From: Verticillium longisporum
Taxonomy: Eukaryota > Ascomycota > Sordariomycetes > Glomerellales > Plectosphaerellaceae
NCBI GenBank assembly: GCA_019188255.1
Contig: JAETXT010000004.1
Coordinates: forward strand, 5,456,001 to 5,520,000
Reading direction: 5' to 3'
DNA: 64,000 nt
Shown piece by piece: positions 30,056 to 43,300 of this stretch. The position numbers were made by a program, and so were the translations under genes. A model generated the notes under the pieces. That model searched no databases. It saw only the letters and a list, made by a program, of their open reading frames with translations, and was not told the DNA's origin. The first letter of the stretch is position 1. The number at the start of each line of letters is the position of its first letter.

Positions 30056-32472
30056 TCACCCTCGAATTGCTGTACCGGCATGAGTCTCGCTGAAGGAGAA
30101 CGGAAACCGCTCCGGCAAGTGCTGGGCGTAGAGATGTGGCGACGTACCAGCGAACTGAGGTAGACCACCAGTCATGGGAGCCGGCGAGGCTGATGCAGGG
30201 GTGGCGCCTTGGCCGGCCTGCCGCTGTGCTGTTGATGGGCTGGCTGGTCGCTCGCTTGAGGGTATCAGAGAGATGAGCGGCGAGTTGGCAGGCGAAGCAC
30301 CGACGGCACCGCCAAAAAAGTACGGCGAGTCGTCACGAATGTGTAGAGTATGGTGCTGTGCGGGGCCAGCATGGTGAGGCATGTTGGGACTTCCGTTTTG
30401 GCTGGAGTTGGTGCTGTTGGTGCCGCGGGTATCGCAGGCATCGCCAGCACCGTCGTACTTGCTACCCTTGAGGGTGCCCTCTTGAAGGTTTGGACTGGAC
30501 TGCTTTGAGCCAAACTGCACGGTGACTTTGTTAGTCTAGGCTCAAAGGGCTCTCTCGTCGTGGTTGCTTGGTGGTCGTGGAGGCTGTGGGCGCTGATGAC
30601 GGGAAGTACGTACAAAGCAGTATTTGTTGACAAGTTCCTCATACGAGTTGGAAGCAAGAGAAGTATTGGGCGAGTCATTGCCAGCCACTGCCACAGGTTT
30701 CGGGTTAGAAATCATGGGCGAGGGACCACGAGGCACAACGGGCATCTTCAATTTGGGAGGCTCGGGGGCCATGGAGATCTTCTTGTGGCTCTTCATGTAC
30801 AGACCACCGTCGGCCTTGGTGTCCTTGCTCATTGAGTCCTTTGCGGCCTGAACAGCGGCAGTGAGGGAGGCACCGAAGTCATAGCGGTTGGAGAAAGCCT
30901 GGCCGCTGGGCGCGGTCAAGCCCCTCGAAATGTTATCACTCGCCAGGTTGCCGGTCGACTTGGTCTTGAGGCGGAGAGGCGGGCCGGATTCACCAAGAAA
31001 CTCGTGAATGGGCTGGTCGAAGTTGTACTTGCCCTTTTCGCCGCCAAAGTCGTCAAAGCCAACACTGACAGACTTGGGGCGTGATGAGCTGGCGGCCGGG
31101 CTAGCCCGACGGTTGCTACGGGGCAGGCCACCGACAGGCCTACCGGCGGCGCCAATGACGCGTTTGCCGTTTTGTGGCAAGTGCTTCTTGCGGAAGTCTA
31201 CTTGGAAGTTGGTGCCGCCATTGTTGTCCCAAAACTCTTGTCCCATGACGTTGTAGCGGACACAGAAATAGAGAGTCTTGGACTCGAGGTGAGCCAGGTC
31301 CGAGAGCTTTATGGCGAAGGTGAAACGGTCATGGCCGGCGTCCGACTCCGTGGGGCGGATCTCATGCGAGTACTCAGCGGCGACTTCGGAAGTCGTCTTC
31401 CAGTAGTCAAGAGTGAATCTGCAAGTGACGGCCTTCTGGAAAGACAAGTTCTCAACGGCTACAGAACCGAGCAACGACTTCTGATCGGGTGAGAGCCAGA
31501 CCTTCTCGAGGCGCACAGGCAGTGACTTGCGGATAGGAGAATCCATCGGCTGGTTAGCCGTCACGATTTCCCATTCGTATGGAGGGGACCGCGTGCCGGA
31601 TCGCTCATCGCCTGGGAACGGATACTCATTGTCACTGTCGTAGTTATCGGCAGGTGACGACCCAGCGCTGACGGCGAGCGGGCGGTCGACCTGGAGGAAG
31701 TGGCGCACATGCTCGAGGTGCGAGTCGAAGTGCACCGCCTTGGAGAAGGTCGGCGTCCCAGGCATACTGGACGGCCTTCGGTGGGATGAAGGACGCAGAG
31801 CAGGGCGAACGAGTTCTCCAGACTTCTTCCGAACCATCGGAGGCTTCATCATGAGATCCTCATCCGACTCTTCTTCAGAACCGGTGAGTGAGGTCTCCGA
31901 AGACTTGGAGATCATGACCTTGGGTTCGGTAGCAGAGCGGGTGTGTGTTCGCCTCCTTCCGCCAGCGAGGTCGGGAGTGCTGAAGCTGTGGACAATGTTG
32001 TTGCTCGAGATGACTTCGGGCCTAGAGATGTCCACTGCGGCCGTCTTTGGCGGGGCGAGGGTGCCCTGCGAACAGGGATTTGGCTGATGGCATCTTGCAG
32101 TTCCTTCAGGTAGTGAAGCTGGCGACCGCGCCGCGTGCCTTCCTCGTCCTCGCTTGCCGAGTCCGGAGGCGAGATGACAGCACCGTTAGGCATACCACTC
32201 TCGTTGGTTACCGGCGGTGGCGACTGTCGGACACTGGTCGTAGCGAGAGTCTTGATGTTGTCTGTGGCACCGACGGGTGCCTTGTCGTTCGTGGCGCCAT
32301 TTCCTCCGCCCAGAGCCGACGGCGTGCTGCGTCGGTTCTTCGTCAAATAGGAAGTGGACCGTGGTAGTGATGGTCTAGGGCTGCTCTGAAAAGAGGGCCG
32401 TCGACTTACATCGGGCGACGAGGGGGCGGAGTTGGCGGGGGATCGACTGTGAGAGGGGGGCGTGTAAGGCAT
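30056..32472 (-). CDS. Protein phosphatase 1 regulatory subunit with CBM21 domain (one frameshift)
   Basis: Exon 1 is 32472-30614, intron 30515-30613 (99 nt, GTACGT donor, CTAAC branch point, GCAG acceptor), exon 2 30514-30056; about 772 residues. Order: a Ser/Pro-rich N terminus (SYLTKNRRS), SFSTPDLAGGRRR, the RVxF-type PP1-docking motif KAVHF, then a CBM21 carbohydrate-binding domain (LEKVWLSPDQKSLLGSVAVE, ENLSFQKAVTCRFTLDYW, FCVRYNVMGQEFWDNNGGTN). The tail is long and disordered. This is the Gac1/Pig family, which targets PP1 to glycogen and promotes glycogen synthase activation. At 32064-32066 the frame changes: upstream reads QDAISQIPVRR, downstream APPKTAAVDISRPEV; one missing base in a G run restores a continuous reading, and no splice pair fits. 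Length modulo three agrees with exactly one lost base. Confidence 0.85.
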
Positions 32473-33886
32473 CCCAGCAGTCAGGGTGCCTTTGAAGAGT
32501 GGTAGTAAGATGCAGGTTCGTAAGAGACCGCGAAAGGTGGTCTAGCACTCCGACACGGATAGAGCTACCCAATTGCAGAGAGGATAGCCCTTGGATGGTT
32601 GACTTGAAGAAGCAAACCGAGGAGGGTATCAATTCATGGGGTATTAGGATGTTTGTGAGGCGGGTCGTGAACAGACTCGTCGCTCGAGATTAGGATATAG
32701 AGAGAGCTGGAAGTTTCGAGTCAGCTCACTGGAGGCCATATGGCAGTTGTATCAAGGATGACAAAGGAAAGCGCGTGGGATGCATTGGCATGAGGTGACG
32801 ACAAAAGGAAGCAAAGGGGAAAAAATAGATGGTAATAGAATGGGTTGTCAAGTAAAACAGTATCAAGAAGCGAGTAATCGAAGGTTCAAGACGGCAAGGA
32901 ACATATGAAAAAAAAAAATTAGGCAGGTGGAACAAGAGCCCTGCGGTTCATGGGTGGATGTTGCGGGGGAGGCGGCTCGACGCTGGGTTTTATTGCTTCT
33001 TTGTATGCCATCGTCGTCGTCGTGGGGAAGGGGGGAATGGTGGCAGCATCAAAACTCACCTGACAACGGGTACCGGGGAGCAACGGGAGAGGGCCGTGGC
33101 AGCGAGAGTCGAACAAGGGCAATATTCCAGCAACCTTGCAAAGCTCGCGTGTTTGGGGAGGCCGAGGAATGTCAGGGACGAGGCGCGAGACAGCGAGAGA
33201 TCTCCCCACGGAAAACGCTCGTGACGTCTGGCGGGAATGCTGCTCCGGCGAGTCGAGGCCAAGAGAGTGTCTTGGAAAGAGGCGTTTGTGGTCGAAATGA
33301 GGTCGAGTCAAATTTCGAGCCGCCGTTGGGAGGATGTCGTGAAAGTGATTAGACGCAGATTCCAGAGAGGCTTGGGGTGTTGTTGCCGTCTCGTAAGCGT
33401 AGTCGCTTTGATTGGTTCAGATGCAGGGGGGTGGGGGCATTCGAAGGGGGAGGTTGTTGTGTCCTGTTCTGTGGTCTTTTCTGTGGTCAGCCTTGGTGGA
33501 GGAAGGTCTTGACGAAGACGAAGTGTGTCGGGGGAAGAGGAGTGGTCGTGGTGGTGGAGGAGGAGGAGGAGGTGAGGTTCAAGCACAGAGGCAGGTGGGT
33601 TGGGGAGCAGAGGGCGCGGAGGGAACGGGAGTGGTTTTGAGGATTAAAAAGTGCCAGTGCAAGTAAGCGCAGACAACCCAGGCAGAGGCAAGTAAGTACC
33701 AGGTCCCAGTGCAAGTGCCACTGACAGTGCTAGAGTGTGTCGGACCACCACCACCAGGCGCTGGAGCTAGGCCTGACCGGGGGGGTGCCTTGTTGAGAAC
33801 AGGGGTGGACGGGGCTTGGGGCCTGGGTCCTGGGTCCTGGCTTTTTTTTCTGTGCCGGGGTCGGAAGCGCAATCAAGTGTGGATAT

Positions 33887-33929
33887 GGGTGTGTGGGTGT
33901 GGGTGTGGGCGTGGGCGTGGGTGTGGGAG
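33887..33929. repeat. G-rich TGGGYG microsatellite
   Basis: About 40 bases of GGGTGT/GGGCGT units on the plus strand; purine-rich with many G triplets, so it could form a quadruplex. Confidence 0.85.
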
Positions 33930-34097
33930 TCAAGATGGATGCGTGGTGTGGGTGTGGAAGGGGAGGGGTGGCGTGGCCGTGGTGGCACGTACCTGGTGTA
34001 CCAGTCTTGGTCTTGATGCCGGTGGTCTGAGTCGATTTGCTTGATGAGACTGGATGTTGTGCTGTCGGATGGCAAGCAGACGACAAATCGTTGTAAT

Positions 34098-34121
34098 ATG
34101 ATGATGATGATGATGATGATG
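34098..34121. repeat. ATG trinucleotide microsatellite
   Basis: Eight consecutive ATG units followed by ACG/ACG/ATG variants. Confidence 0.95.
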
Positions 34122-37100
34122 ACGACGATGGCGATGGCTGGGCGGCCTACAGATACATGCAGATGCAAACACAGGTGCAGAGCCGTGGAGAGCGACAGAG
34201 GCAAGAATCAAAGGTAGATTGAGACGAAGGCACGAGCAGAAGGCGAGAATCAAGGGTCATCATGGGAGGATCCAGCAAGGTGTTTAAGTGCGTCAAACGT
34301 CAAGAGCAGCGCGGCGGAGCCGGCGACATGAGGCGAGACGGAGGGGGCAAAGTGAGGTAGGAGGAGGCGAGAGAGTGTATATCTTTCCAAGCTCGAGATA
34401 GCGATGCGCAGTAGTATCCTCCGCGTCGAGAGGGAAAAGGCGGAGAAGGTGAGTGCGGATGCGGGATGAAGATGATGGAGGTGGAGTGTCGACAGCAACC
34501 AGACGGGGTTCGAGATGTAGCACTGGATGGAGGAGGACAAAGCTCGAGCTCGAGCTTCACGCTCGACACTCGACAGCACAGGTGGGATGGGGGGGATGGC
34601 GATGGCACGGTCGACACGGATGGGTGGATGGCCAGTGATGACTGGCGGGATGAGGAGAGCGACGGCTTGGATGGCGGATGGTTAGCCTGTTGGCGGTAGC
34701 GTGATAGCGGCTGGGTGGTGCAAACCTAATGGAAACGGACGCGCAGTGGTGGGTGGAAGGATGGATGAATGCAGAAAACCACCACTTGCTACGGTATTTT
34801 CCCCTTCTGTCCATGTATTCACAGGGAATTCTTTGGCTGTCTGCTTACTCCGCCGTCGGACTGCTCTCTCTCTGCCAGCTCTACCATCCATGTTGGCCTA
34901 TCTTGTCTTTTTACCTAGACTCGTGCCTTCGTGGCGCAAATACCCTACTCCGACCTTGCTTGATAGGCCGCGTCTTCCGTGACGGAAGACACGAGGCGTC
35001 GTGCTGGTATCGTCGCCTATCCCCACTTCGCAGTCAGATCATCTTGCAAAGCCTCCACTAGACATATCCTAGGCACTGGCAACATTATGCCGTCTTTGAC
35101 GGGGGGAGGGGGGAGGGAGCGGGCAGAACATGACACAGCAAGGTGAGGTGCTTGCGTTGCGACTTAGGGGGGGAAAGCCCCGTTCGGATACGGCTCGTAT
35201 AGTGGAGTCCGGCAGGGAAAGCTCTGTAGTGTCCTCTTTCGTCCTCGCCAATGTCTTGGGAGGGGGGCCAACATGTACCTTGAAGCTCTTGGGTCCGTCG
35301 CGCGCACAGTACTGCGCCAGAGCCACGGTGGGTTGGTACGAGCAGGAAGAGTGGAGACCCATGTCCGCTCGCGCTGGTCGAGGAGGAGCAGGGCGCCAGA
35401 TAGAGATGGGACAGGGGGACGCAACCTGCTAGTGGTACTCGGCGGTGCATGGTGAATCTGAAGTGATGGGTGGCGGAAGCCTCTTTGCTCACCGACAGGT
35501 CTCGCTGCACACCCAATTCCCCCGTTGTCTACTGTACTGTATCGGTAGTGTGGGCTGCGCTCAGCAGGCCAGCAAGTCAGTCAGCAGCTGCGTCCTTCTG
35601 TGGTCATGACGCTTGCCACTGAGGCCGGTGACACAATGACGTCGTCTTTGTTGCGTCTTCCAGGACCTCGTCATGTCCGAAGCTCTCCTCGCGGGCCTGC
35701 CGGAGCGGCGTCGTCGGGTTCGCGAGCCCAAAATCCAGCAAGCCACAGAAACAAACTTCAACACAATAGCGTTGATAAATTGCATCTAACGGAAGAGTGA
35801 CAGCACAGGACGCTGGACAACGGTGATGACTCGCCAACGGCCCGTCTGTCAATCCTTCTAACCCCCATGGGCATTCGAGCCTCCCGGGGGAGTTTGACTT
35901 TGGCGCCGGCCACACGCTTGTTTCGTTGCCGCGGACGGTCTTCCCTTGCCCTGCCTTGCCCTGTCCCTTCCTTGCCAGCCGCTCGCCTACCGTCTCATGT
36001 TGGCGCAGTCTCTGGCGCTGAGCTCATGCCACCAAACAGGAGGATTCCCTCTCGAGAGAATAGACCACCGCGGTGGAGTGTTGATTTAGCATCCATCCAA
36101 AGAAACGGATGCAGAAGCTACGACGCCGTCGAAATCCGTGACCGAAAACAATCCTCCGCCTTTCGTTTTCTGTCACGTCGTGCCCTTTATCTCGACTGAT
36201 AACAAGTCATTGATAGGGGGACGCACGGAGATGCAAGTCGCAGCTTTACTTGCGCGCGCGCTGACTGGGAAGGACCTTCGGGTCACGATCCACCTTTCGG
36301 CTCCAGACGTGCTCAGCTCAGCTGGATCGTCAGCCATGCAACACGGCATGACACACCATTAGAGCTATCAACATTTGTTCCACATTCCTCATTCGCCCTG
36401 GGATAGTATCCTCAAGAAAACAGAAGGACGATGGCACGACGCGCTCGAGGAATTTTTCTGACACGGAAACAAGACTACACGACCTGCCTACCATTTTATC
36501 CCGATTCACCATCGCCATAATAGCACCTGGCGCGCTCAATTGAGGATTTCGTGTACCGTCTTGGCACCGGTCGGGGGGTGGAAGAATTTTCGCCTCGTCG
36601 TTATCAGGAAGAAGCACGATGCCACCCACAGAAGAGTCCGGATGCGCCATTTCACCATGTCCCGACGCCGCTTTCCACCCAACATCGCTACCCACAAAGC
36701 CCCCCAAGTCCGTGGTTGAGGCCGGAGGCGAAAAAACTGTGTTTCGGTTGGGGGGCAGACCGGGGTGTTGCCCAGGGGCAGGGGTCAAGGGCAAGCAAGA
36801 TAAGCCCCCAAGCCCGCAGAGGCCTGGCAAAGCGCACCGAGTGGCTCGAGCTCGCCTCGTTCAGTGTTCTGGACTCTGTCATGATGTGGGGCCAAAGCTT
36901 GGACCGGGGCACTCCGATGGGACGACCTTCATGCTGATCACTCACAGTCGCGTATTTCCTCGCTAAACAATGCCCCACACCGGGCTCAATCGCCTCACCA
37001 GCGATCTATTGTATGCTCACCAGCGATCATTGTATGCTCACCAAGCGCTCCCCATGGGCGCAAACCACCCATCGACCACCATGACCCATCGCCGAGCTGC

Positions 37101-39376
37101 ACCATCAACCGTGCCGTCCGTGTCAGTCGTGCTTGGTCAACGCTACCCTCCTCTGGTCCATCGCTTCCTGCAACTTCTTCGCAAATGAGGGCACCCTTTG
37201 GTGATATTGCAGCTCGACACTCTCCACCTACCTGCCTCACCAAGCACCCCTCCTCCAGCCAAGCCCGCTGGCACCATGCTACCTACCTGCAGACAGGCAA
37301 GGCTTGATACATGTGTACTGTCCTGAAGGCTGGTGTGTTATGCATTGCCGCCAACGAGTTGCAATGGTGTACAGTTCAAGACAGCACCACCGTCGAGACT
37401 GCGATGGCGCGCAACACTTAGTGACAGACTTTTCATGGGCAGGCAGTGCCGGCGCGCGCGTCGATGGCTTGTCGCTCGCTTGAGCCGCCTCATCTGACAA
37501 GAGCGCCCCCACGTGCTGAGGCTTCTCGCCCTCACCGATGCTGGGACAAAATGACGACACCGGTGTACAATGTCTTAATCATCACGAACCACACTTTGAC
37601 TTTTCGTCCTTCATCATCCCCTGAACCGCGTTTCGCGACGACACGTCAAGAGACCTTGCTCCAGATCGTTCATCTAGGGCCCCGACTACACAACCAGTGA
37701 GCATTGCGGGTATCCTGGCCCGCCAAGGTATTGTGTCCCAATTCCAAAATGACCTGCAGCCAGCGCGCGTGCACCCCATGTTCGCCGCAGCGCGCTTGGT
37801 GGAGAGGTCACCCACCGGCCGCCGGACAGACGCACAACCTCAGTAACTGGAGACGGGAAAACCCACCACCGCCCACCCCCGCCTGAGCCATTTTAAATTG
37901 TAGAAACACTCCTGTCATTGTTGCGATCCGGGGCGATGTACATGTATGCGTTCTTTAGGCATGACAAGCGCGACTATTCTCTTGGCGTCCTACATGAGTC
38001 GATGGCCCCATACTGCGTTGGTCTGGAAAAGGAAAACAGACTTTGCGACTGCATAGCCGTTAATGCCTGCGAGAGCACGCCGCGCAAAGAGACGGTGTCG
38101 CCACGCCAGCCCTGTCACCGCTGGACCCCTCGCCAGTAGCTTGATCCCTTGCTGAATATTGTCCGAAGCGCGCAGGGAGGGAGATGTGGCGTGTTCGCGG
38201 GATTTACAGAGAAGAAGGTCTCGCCAATATCTCGCCTCGCCTGTGGAGTCGCGATGTACTAACAGCGTCACGCAAACATCCATTCAAGCAAGGGGTAGTG
38301 GCAGGCTCGATGAGAGTATTGTCAATCATGGCTTCGTACGATACCAAAATGCTTCAAACGGTATCCGAGTCCGATGCATATGAATTGGCACGGATGAATA
38401 CTTCCGTGGCGGCCTTGCGTTGATGACAAGAATAACCATCTTGGGCCCTTCAGAAAGTTTATCAAGCACCAGCCCATGCTGAACAATGTCATTAGTGTGA
38501 AGACAAATGCAGCATGTCGGTGCGTGGTTTCACGACCATGACCAAAGACAGCCCTCTCGACCAACGGGGCCGTGGGAATGGATGACTGCCGCCAAAAAGC
38601 CGCAATGCTAAACCACAGTCGGCATCACGACCGGCGCCATGGTCCATACCGTCCAGGGCCCTCCGACAACCGGACAGACCCTACAATGCACAGATCGCTT
38701 CAAACTCGCTAGAAAACGCCCGAAATCTGTGATAAGATCGAGTTTCGCAGCCGCTCCCGCATCTTGTCCTTGACCAGGGGATCGGCGCGCGCACGCTGTC
38801 TTGGTGCTACTGGCGTTGTGATCGGCATCGCTGGGCGCCCTGAGAGTCTTTGCGATACTCCCAAATCCGTCCCCTGGCGAGTTGCCTCTGCGACTATGCC
38901 TCAAAAAGCACTTTTCAGCCATTGTGTTGGGGCCCAGGGCTGCTCTCGACCGATTCCTTCGGCCTCGTCCAAGACTCCAGACCGGTCGGCGGTCTGCAAG
39001 CATTGGCGCCTGTTGAGGCGAAGATCGACGCCTGCCAGTGGACATCTGCACGTTTTTCTTTGCTCTGTCAAAGGGGATGGATGGATGGTCCTCTATTTTA
39101 GCCCGGGGGTTGCCCCATCGCCCCGAGCCGCCTGCCAGATGCGCTTTCCCCCCCTCCCTCCCTCTGCCTGATAAAGGACGACGCATGCAGCACGCTGAAG
39201 GAAACGTGTTAAATACGAGGCCTGATGAGATGCGTCTCTCGCGTGCAGCTTCTGCAGGAGGACGCGCCAAAAGTAATCAGTCTTGTCGACTAGACGCGCA
39301 GGCCCACTGGGAGATTACATACGTTTGGTCGCCATCAGGCCATGTTGGCGGGGCCATAATCGTACGTCACAGAGTG

Positions 39377-39392
39377 GTAGTAGTAGTAGTAG
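39377..39392. repeat. GTA trinucleotide microsatellite
   Basis: Five consecutive GTA units in non-coding sequence. Confidence 0.9.
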
Positions 39393-40355
39393 GGGAGAAA
39401 AAAAACGGCCTGGGTCTCATTGGAATCGAGGCGTTGGGCGTGCTGCAGATGCCCTGGCGGTGGCGTAGAAGAAACTCGTGTTTCTCCCATGCAGGACTTG
39501 ATGCTTCGGTCACGACACTGTGCCTAGTGGGTTTGTTCGTCAGCTGCAGCCAGGCTCATGATAGCTAGGCGAGATCTCTGCTAAAACGTCCCTAGATCTT
39601 GAAGTGCAGCTAAATGCCCCTACATGCCTAGACTTACAGTGCTTGCTGGTGTTTTCGAGCATCGGGCAGGCCTTGGCAACAGAGCTTTTTTCAGCTTGGT
39701 GGAGACGGCCAGGTCTCACCGGTAGCGTTCACCGGCTAGGTGCAAGCAAGCCTGAGCAATCGCAGCATCAGCAGAGGTACCGGCGTACAGTGCGGTCCGT
39801 CTTCTTTACACGGAATACAAGAAGCCCCTGCGCCAATAAGCCTGTCGTTGCACGCCATCCAACTGCCCGTGGCCATGCAGTGCAGGATGCGCGCTTCTTC
39901 TGCCTCATGCACCCTTGCCTACCTACCTGCTTTGTACATCCGTAGAGATAAAGTGCAATGAAATACTGTAGTCAGCTGTCTTGGGAGCACCCTGCAGGAC
40001 ATGGCGGCTCACCAGACACATCCCAGGTGATTACCTGCCGAAAGAATGCAGCCTGACTTCCCTCTTCCCATGATCTTCTCATTTACTCCGCGTCTTGTCG
40101 TCCGTTCCTCTTGTCGGGATCCTGGTGAAAATGGCATGTCCTGTCACCGCGACGTCATCTCATTGACTGCGTCGTGGACCGCCAGCTCATCTAAAGAACG
40201 CCAGCAGCCTCATTCTGAGACTTCATCCCCCCACTTTCGGAGGCTCTTGGAAGCGAGGCAAGGCATGGGGGGCGTGGGATTCCCTCGTCTCCTTTTTCCT
40301 CACAAATCACTAGCCCCGGCACCGAGAGAAACCCGTTGATGAACAGTCATCTCAT

Positions 40356-40373
40356 CGGTCGGTCGGTCGGTCG
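40356..40373. repeat. CGGT tetranucleotide microsatellite
   Basis: Four consecutive CGGT units plus a partial fifth. Confidence 0.9.
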
Positions 40374-43300
40374 ATGCCTGGCGCTCCGCCCGGGCACTTG
40401 TCAGCTTCCGGGATATCCGTGGTGGACTCGACTGGGGGGGAGGAGATGGAGGACTTGGCCCCATAGCAACAGACTGCCAGACCAGAGGAGAGTGGGTGGG
40501 CACGGGCGGGATGAGATGCGACCCAGGATGAGGGACATCAAACCAAGCTAGCTACCCTGGCCTGACCTTGCCCGCAGCTCGCCCTCGCCAGCCGAACAGG
40601 GAACTTGAGATCGAAGCTGGGCGACAACCAATCAGCGGCGAGCCTGAGCTGGTTGAGACACTCGATTTGGAGGCTGGAATGCGACGATGCACCATTGTGT
40701 GCTCTGCTCGACTGGGATTCTGCAGCTCACCCATCGCTGAGTGTGTGCGATTATGTGTCTGAATGGCCATCGTGGGAAAAAGCTGGGTCAACATGGGAAA
40801 GCTGGGAGAGAGGATGCGATTCTGCAAACCTGCCTGCCGCTTCCGACCCTGATAAGGAGGTCACGAGCGTTGTGCCAAAGCAGAGGCGGGGGCTCAGATG
40901 ACTTGCCAGGCGATTGATGCACCGCAGCCACCTGTACAATTTCTTGCTTTCGTCTGTTTCGCGTCCTTCCCCGCCATGCGGCGCGAGATGCGGCGATGCC
41001 ACGCATGTGGAAGGATGGGGGAGGAACAGGAGGAGGGCTGTGGGCCGTGTCCAATCAGTCGGTGTGCCGCCACCATTGAACCTCTGGTGGACTCTCATTC
41101 GACGCGGCCAAGCAGCAGGCAGGACATACCAAGCACATTCCCCGGCACGACACACCAAGGGAAGCGAGAACGACGGTGAAGCGAGCCTGACAAGATGGGG
41201 CTTGCTGGTTGCTCCAGGCATTCCAATCAACGACAGGCATCAGCTGTGGCCATTTCGTGCAGCGTCAGGGACACGCACCCCAGAATGCCCTGTGTGGACA
41301 AGCACTCCAGCTTTTCCTCCCTCTGTTCGTCGTCCCCATGTTCTCAATTTGATGTCTTCTCCTCCCAGCCCCCCCGCCCCCCCAAATCTTGAACCAGGCG
41401 GCAGGCCCCACGGAGGCTGGAGCTCGTTTGGCATTGTGGCTGATGCGACCTTCCTTTCCATGCGTCGGTCACATCAGCGATCGCAACATGGTTACGATGA
41501 GACAAACATGGCGCGGCTCAGCGTCATCACTCCGGCCATCTTGTCATCATGGAAATTGCCCCCGCAGGTTGAGAGAAGAGCCACAGCACTTCTGGGTTTC
41601 AAAATGCCATGAACAGCGGTCCCTGCTACCAGCCTGCTTCTTCATCTGCCATTTCCCCCTGATCACCGGCCACCATGCCACCGCGCGTAGGGTCTACCGC
41701 CGTCTTGCCCTGGCCGCCCTGACCTGTCCGGGCATGGCTTGCAAGGAAGCGTACTATGGGTGCATCCTGTGTGCCAGTGCGTCCGCACCACCCGGCCTCG
41801 GAAAGGGCTTGTTCACCGTATGTTCTTCAAGATCATCATGTGTGTGGGGTGTCTTCCGGGGAAAGTGACCGGAGGTCTTGTTGCGACAAAGTAGATCACG
41901 ACACAGGATTGAGGGGTGCGGGACCTTGAAATGACTTGCGACAAACATCTCGATCGAATGTCGTTTTCCCATTGTCGCGCCAGGGGTGGACTGAAGGTTG
42001 CAGGGCGGCCCGGGATGGATGCTCCGGTGTGGGTTCGACGTTGCGTTTCTTGTCGTCTTCACTCGCCGTGGTCGCAGGGGGGGGCACGGGCTGGAAGTGA
42101 TCAGCGCGGGCCCTGCCAAATGTGGGTTTCGCGTGGGCGACCAGGCGCCCTGTCGCGCAGCGATGTGTGGCAGCCACCTGATATGGGCGTCGCATTTGGT
42201 GCTGCTGATAGGAAGAATGTCAATTGCTTAGGTAGTCATGGTGCAATTTGAACTATGAGCGAATTCGATCTATCTTACGACCCCATATTTCAACTCTGTA
42301 CTGCTCTGAGGCATCATCGCCGAAAGCCTCAAATGCAGAGGATTTTTTATTTTTTTACAAAGCTTCTGAACGGCAGTCGCGACGCGCAAAGGGCCTGTGA
42401 CGCACAGAGGCTCCATGACGTCAACCCGCGTGCAACCCGCTCTGCTGGGCATCGGGGATTAATGTGGCTCATCGTTCTTTCCAGCGTTCTGCACTGGGCA
42501 TTGGGCTCAGGGCAGCCACTGGTACCTGCTCATAAACCCCCGCCAGCTCGCCAAAGCTTGCGAAGAAGGTCATGTGGTCCGTGCCTCCTGCCTGTAATAG
42601 ATCTCTGCTGGCAGGCACCTCCGGCTATGGTGATTGGCGGGAAAGCACAAACAGGAAGGGCCTCGGGGCCAATGAAAGCAGCAGCTTCTTTCCGTATTTA
42701 GCTCCTGCATCAAATCTCCTCCTACAGCTCCTTCCCAGTTCTCACTGCTCCAAGGGTAAGAGCGGCTGCTTCGCCAAGCCCCATCTGAAGCTCCTGAGTG
42801 TCCGAAAGAGGAACAATCAAACCCCACGACCTATTCATTGACAAGCTCATCTCTGTTGAGTCGCATCCTTGCTGGGCTGTCCGAAACATCGTCTCTGCCT
42901 CTGTGCCTTGATTTTGGCCCTGCACATTCTCCGCCTCCCGCGGCCCTACAAGATGACATGGCCTCTTTGGGCGTGTCGTGGCCTGCCGCGCGGCGCGGTT
43001 GACAGCACCCACGATGTCATTAAGTCTTCCTGTTGTTCGACAACCCCACCTTATTCCTGATTTGTTCGAGCCCGACGGCCTGGGACGGATGGAGCATTTA
43101 TGCCTTCCTCGTTCCTGAACGGGATGGGGTATTGGAGCGCCGATCGGCCCGGGGCCGGGGTTCCACGATACTGCCTTGGAGGTTATGCTCATGGACCATT
43201 CGTCTTGTTGCCAGCGCATCGATTACGCATGTTACCAGTAACTCTCTCGGCTTTTGTGACAGCGACTTCCTCTCATCTGATGTGGGATGGATATTCAAGG

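Noticed and set aside
32387..32410. GTAAGT...TTTTCAG pair inside the phosphatase subunit N terminus
   Set aside because: The distance is only 24 nt, too short for a fungal spliceosomal intron, and the sequence is in frame and family-like as coding.
38608..39270. 220-codon minus-strand frame in the desert
   Set aside because: Arg/Ala/Gly-rich with no recognisable motif; consistent with chance in GC-rich DNA.
40914..41612. 232-codon frame in the desert
   Set aside because: Low-information Pro/Arg/Ser sequence, overlapping frames on both strands are similarly open, and no splice partners were found.
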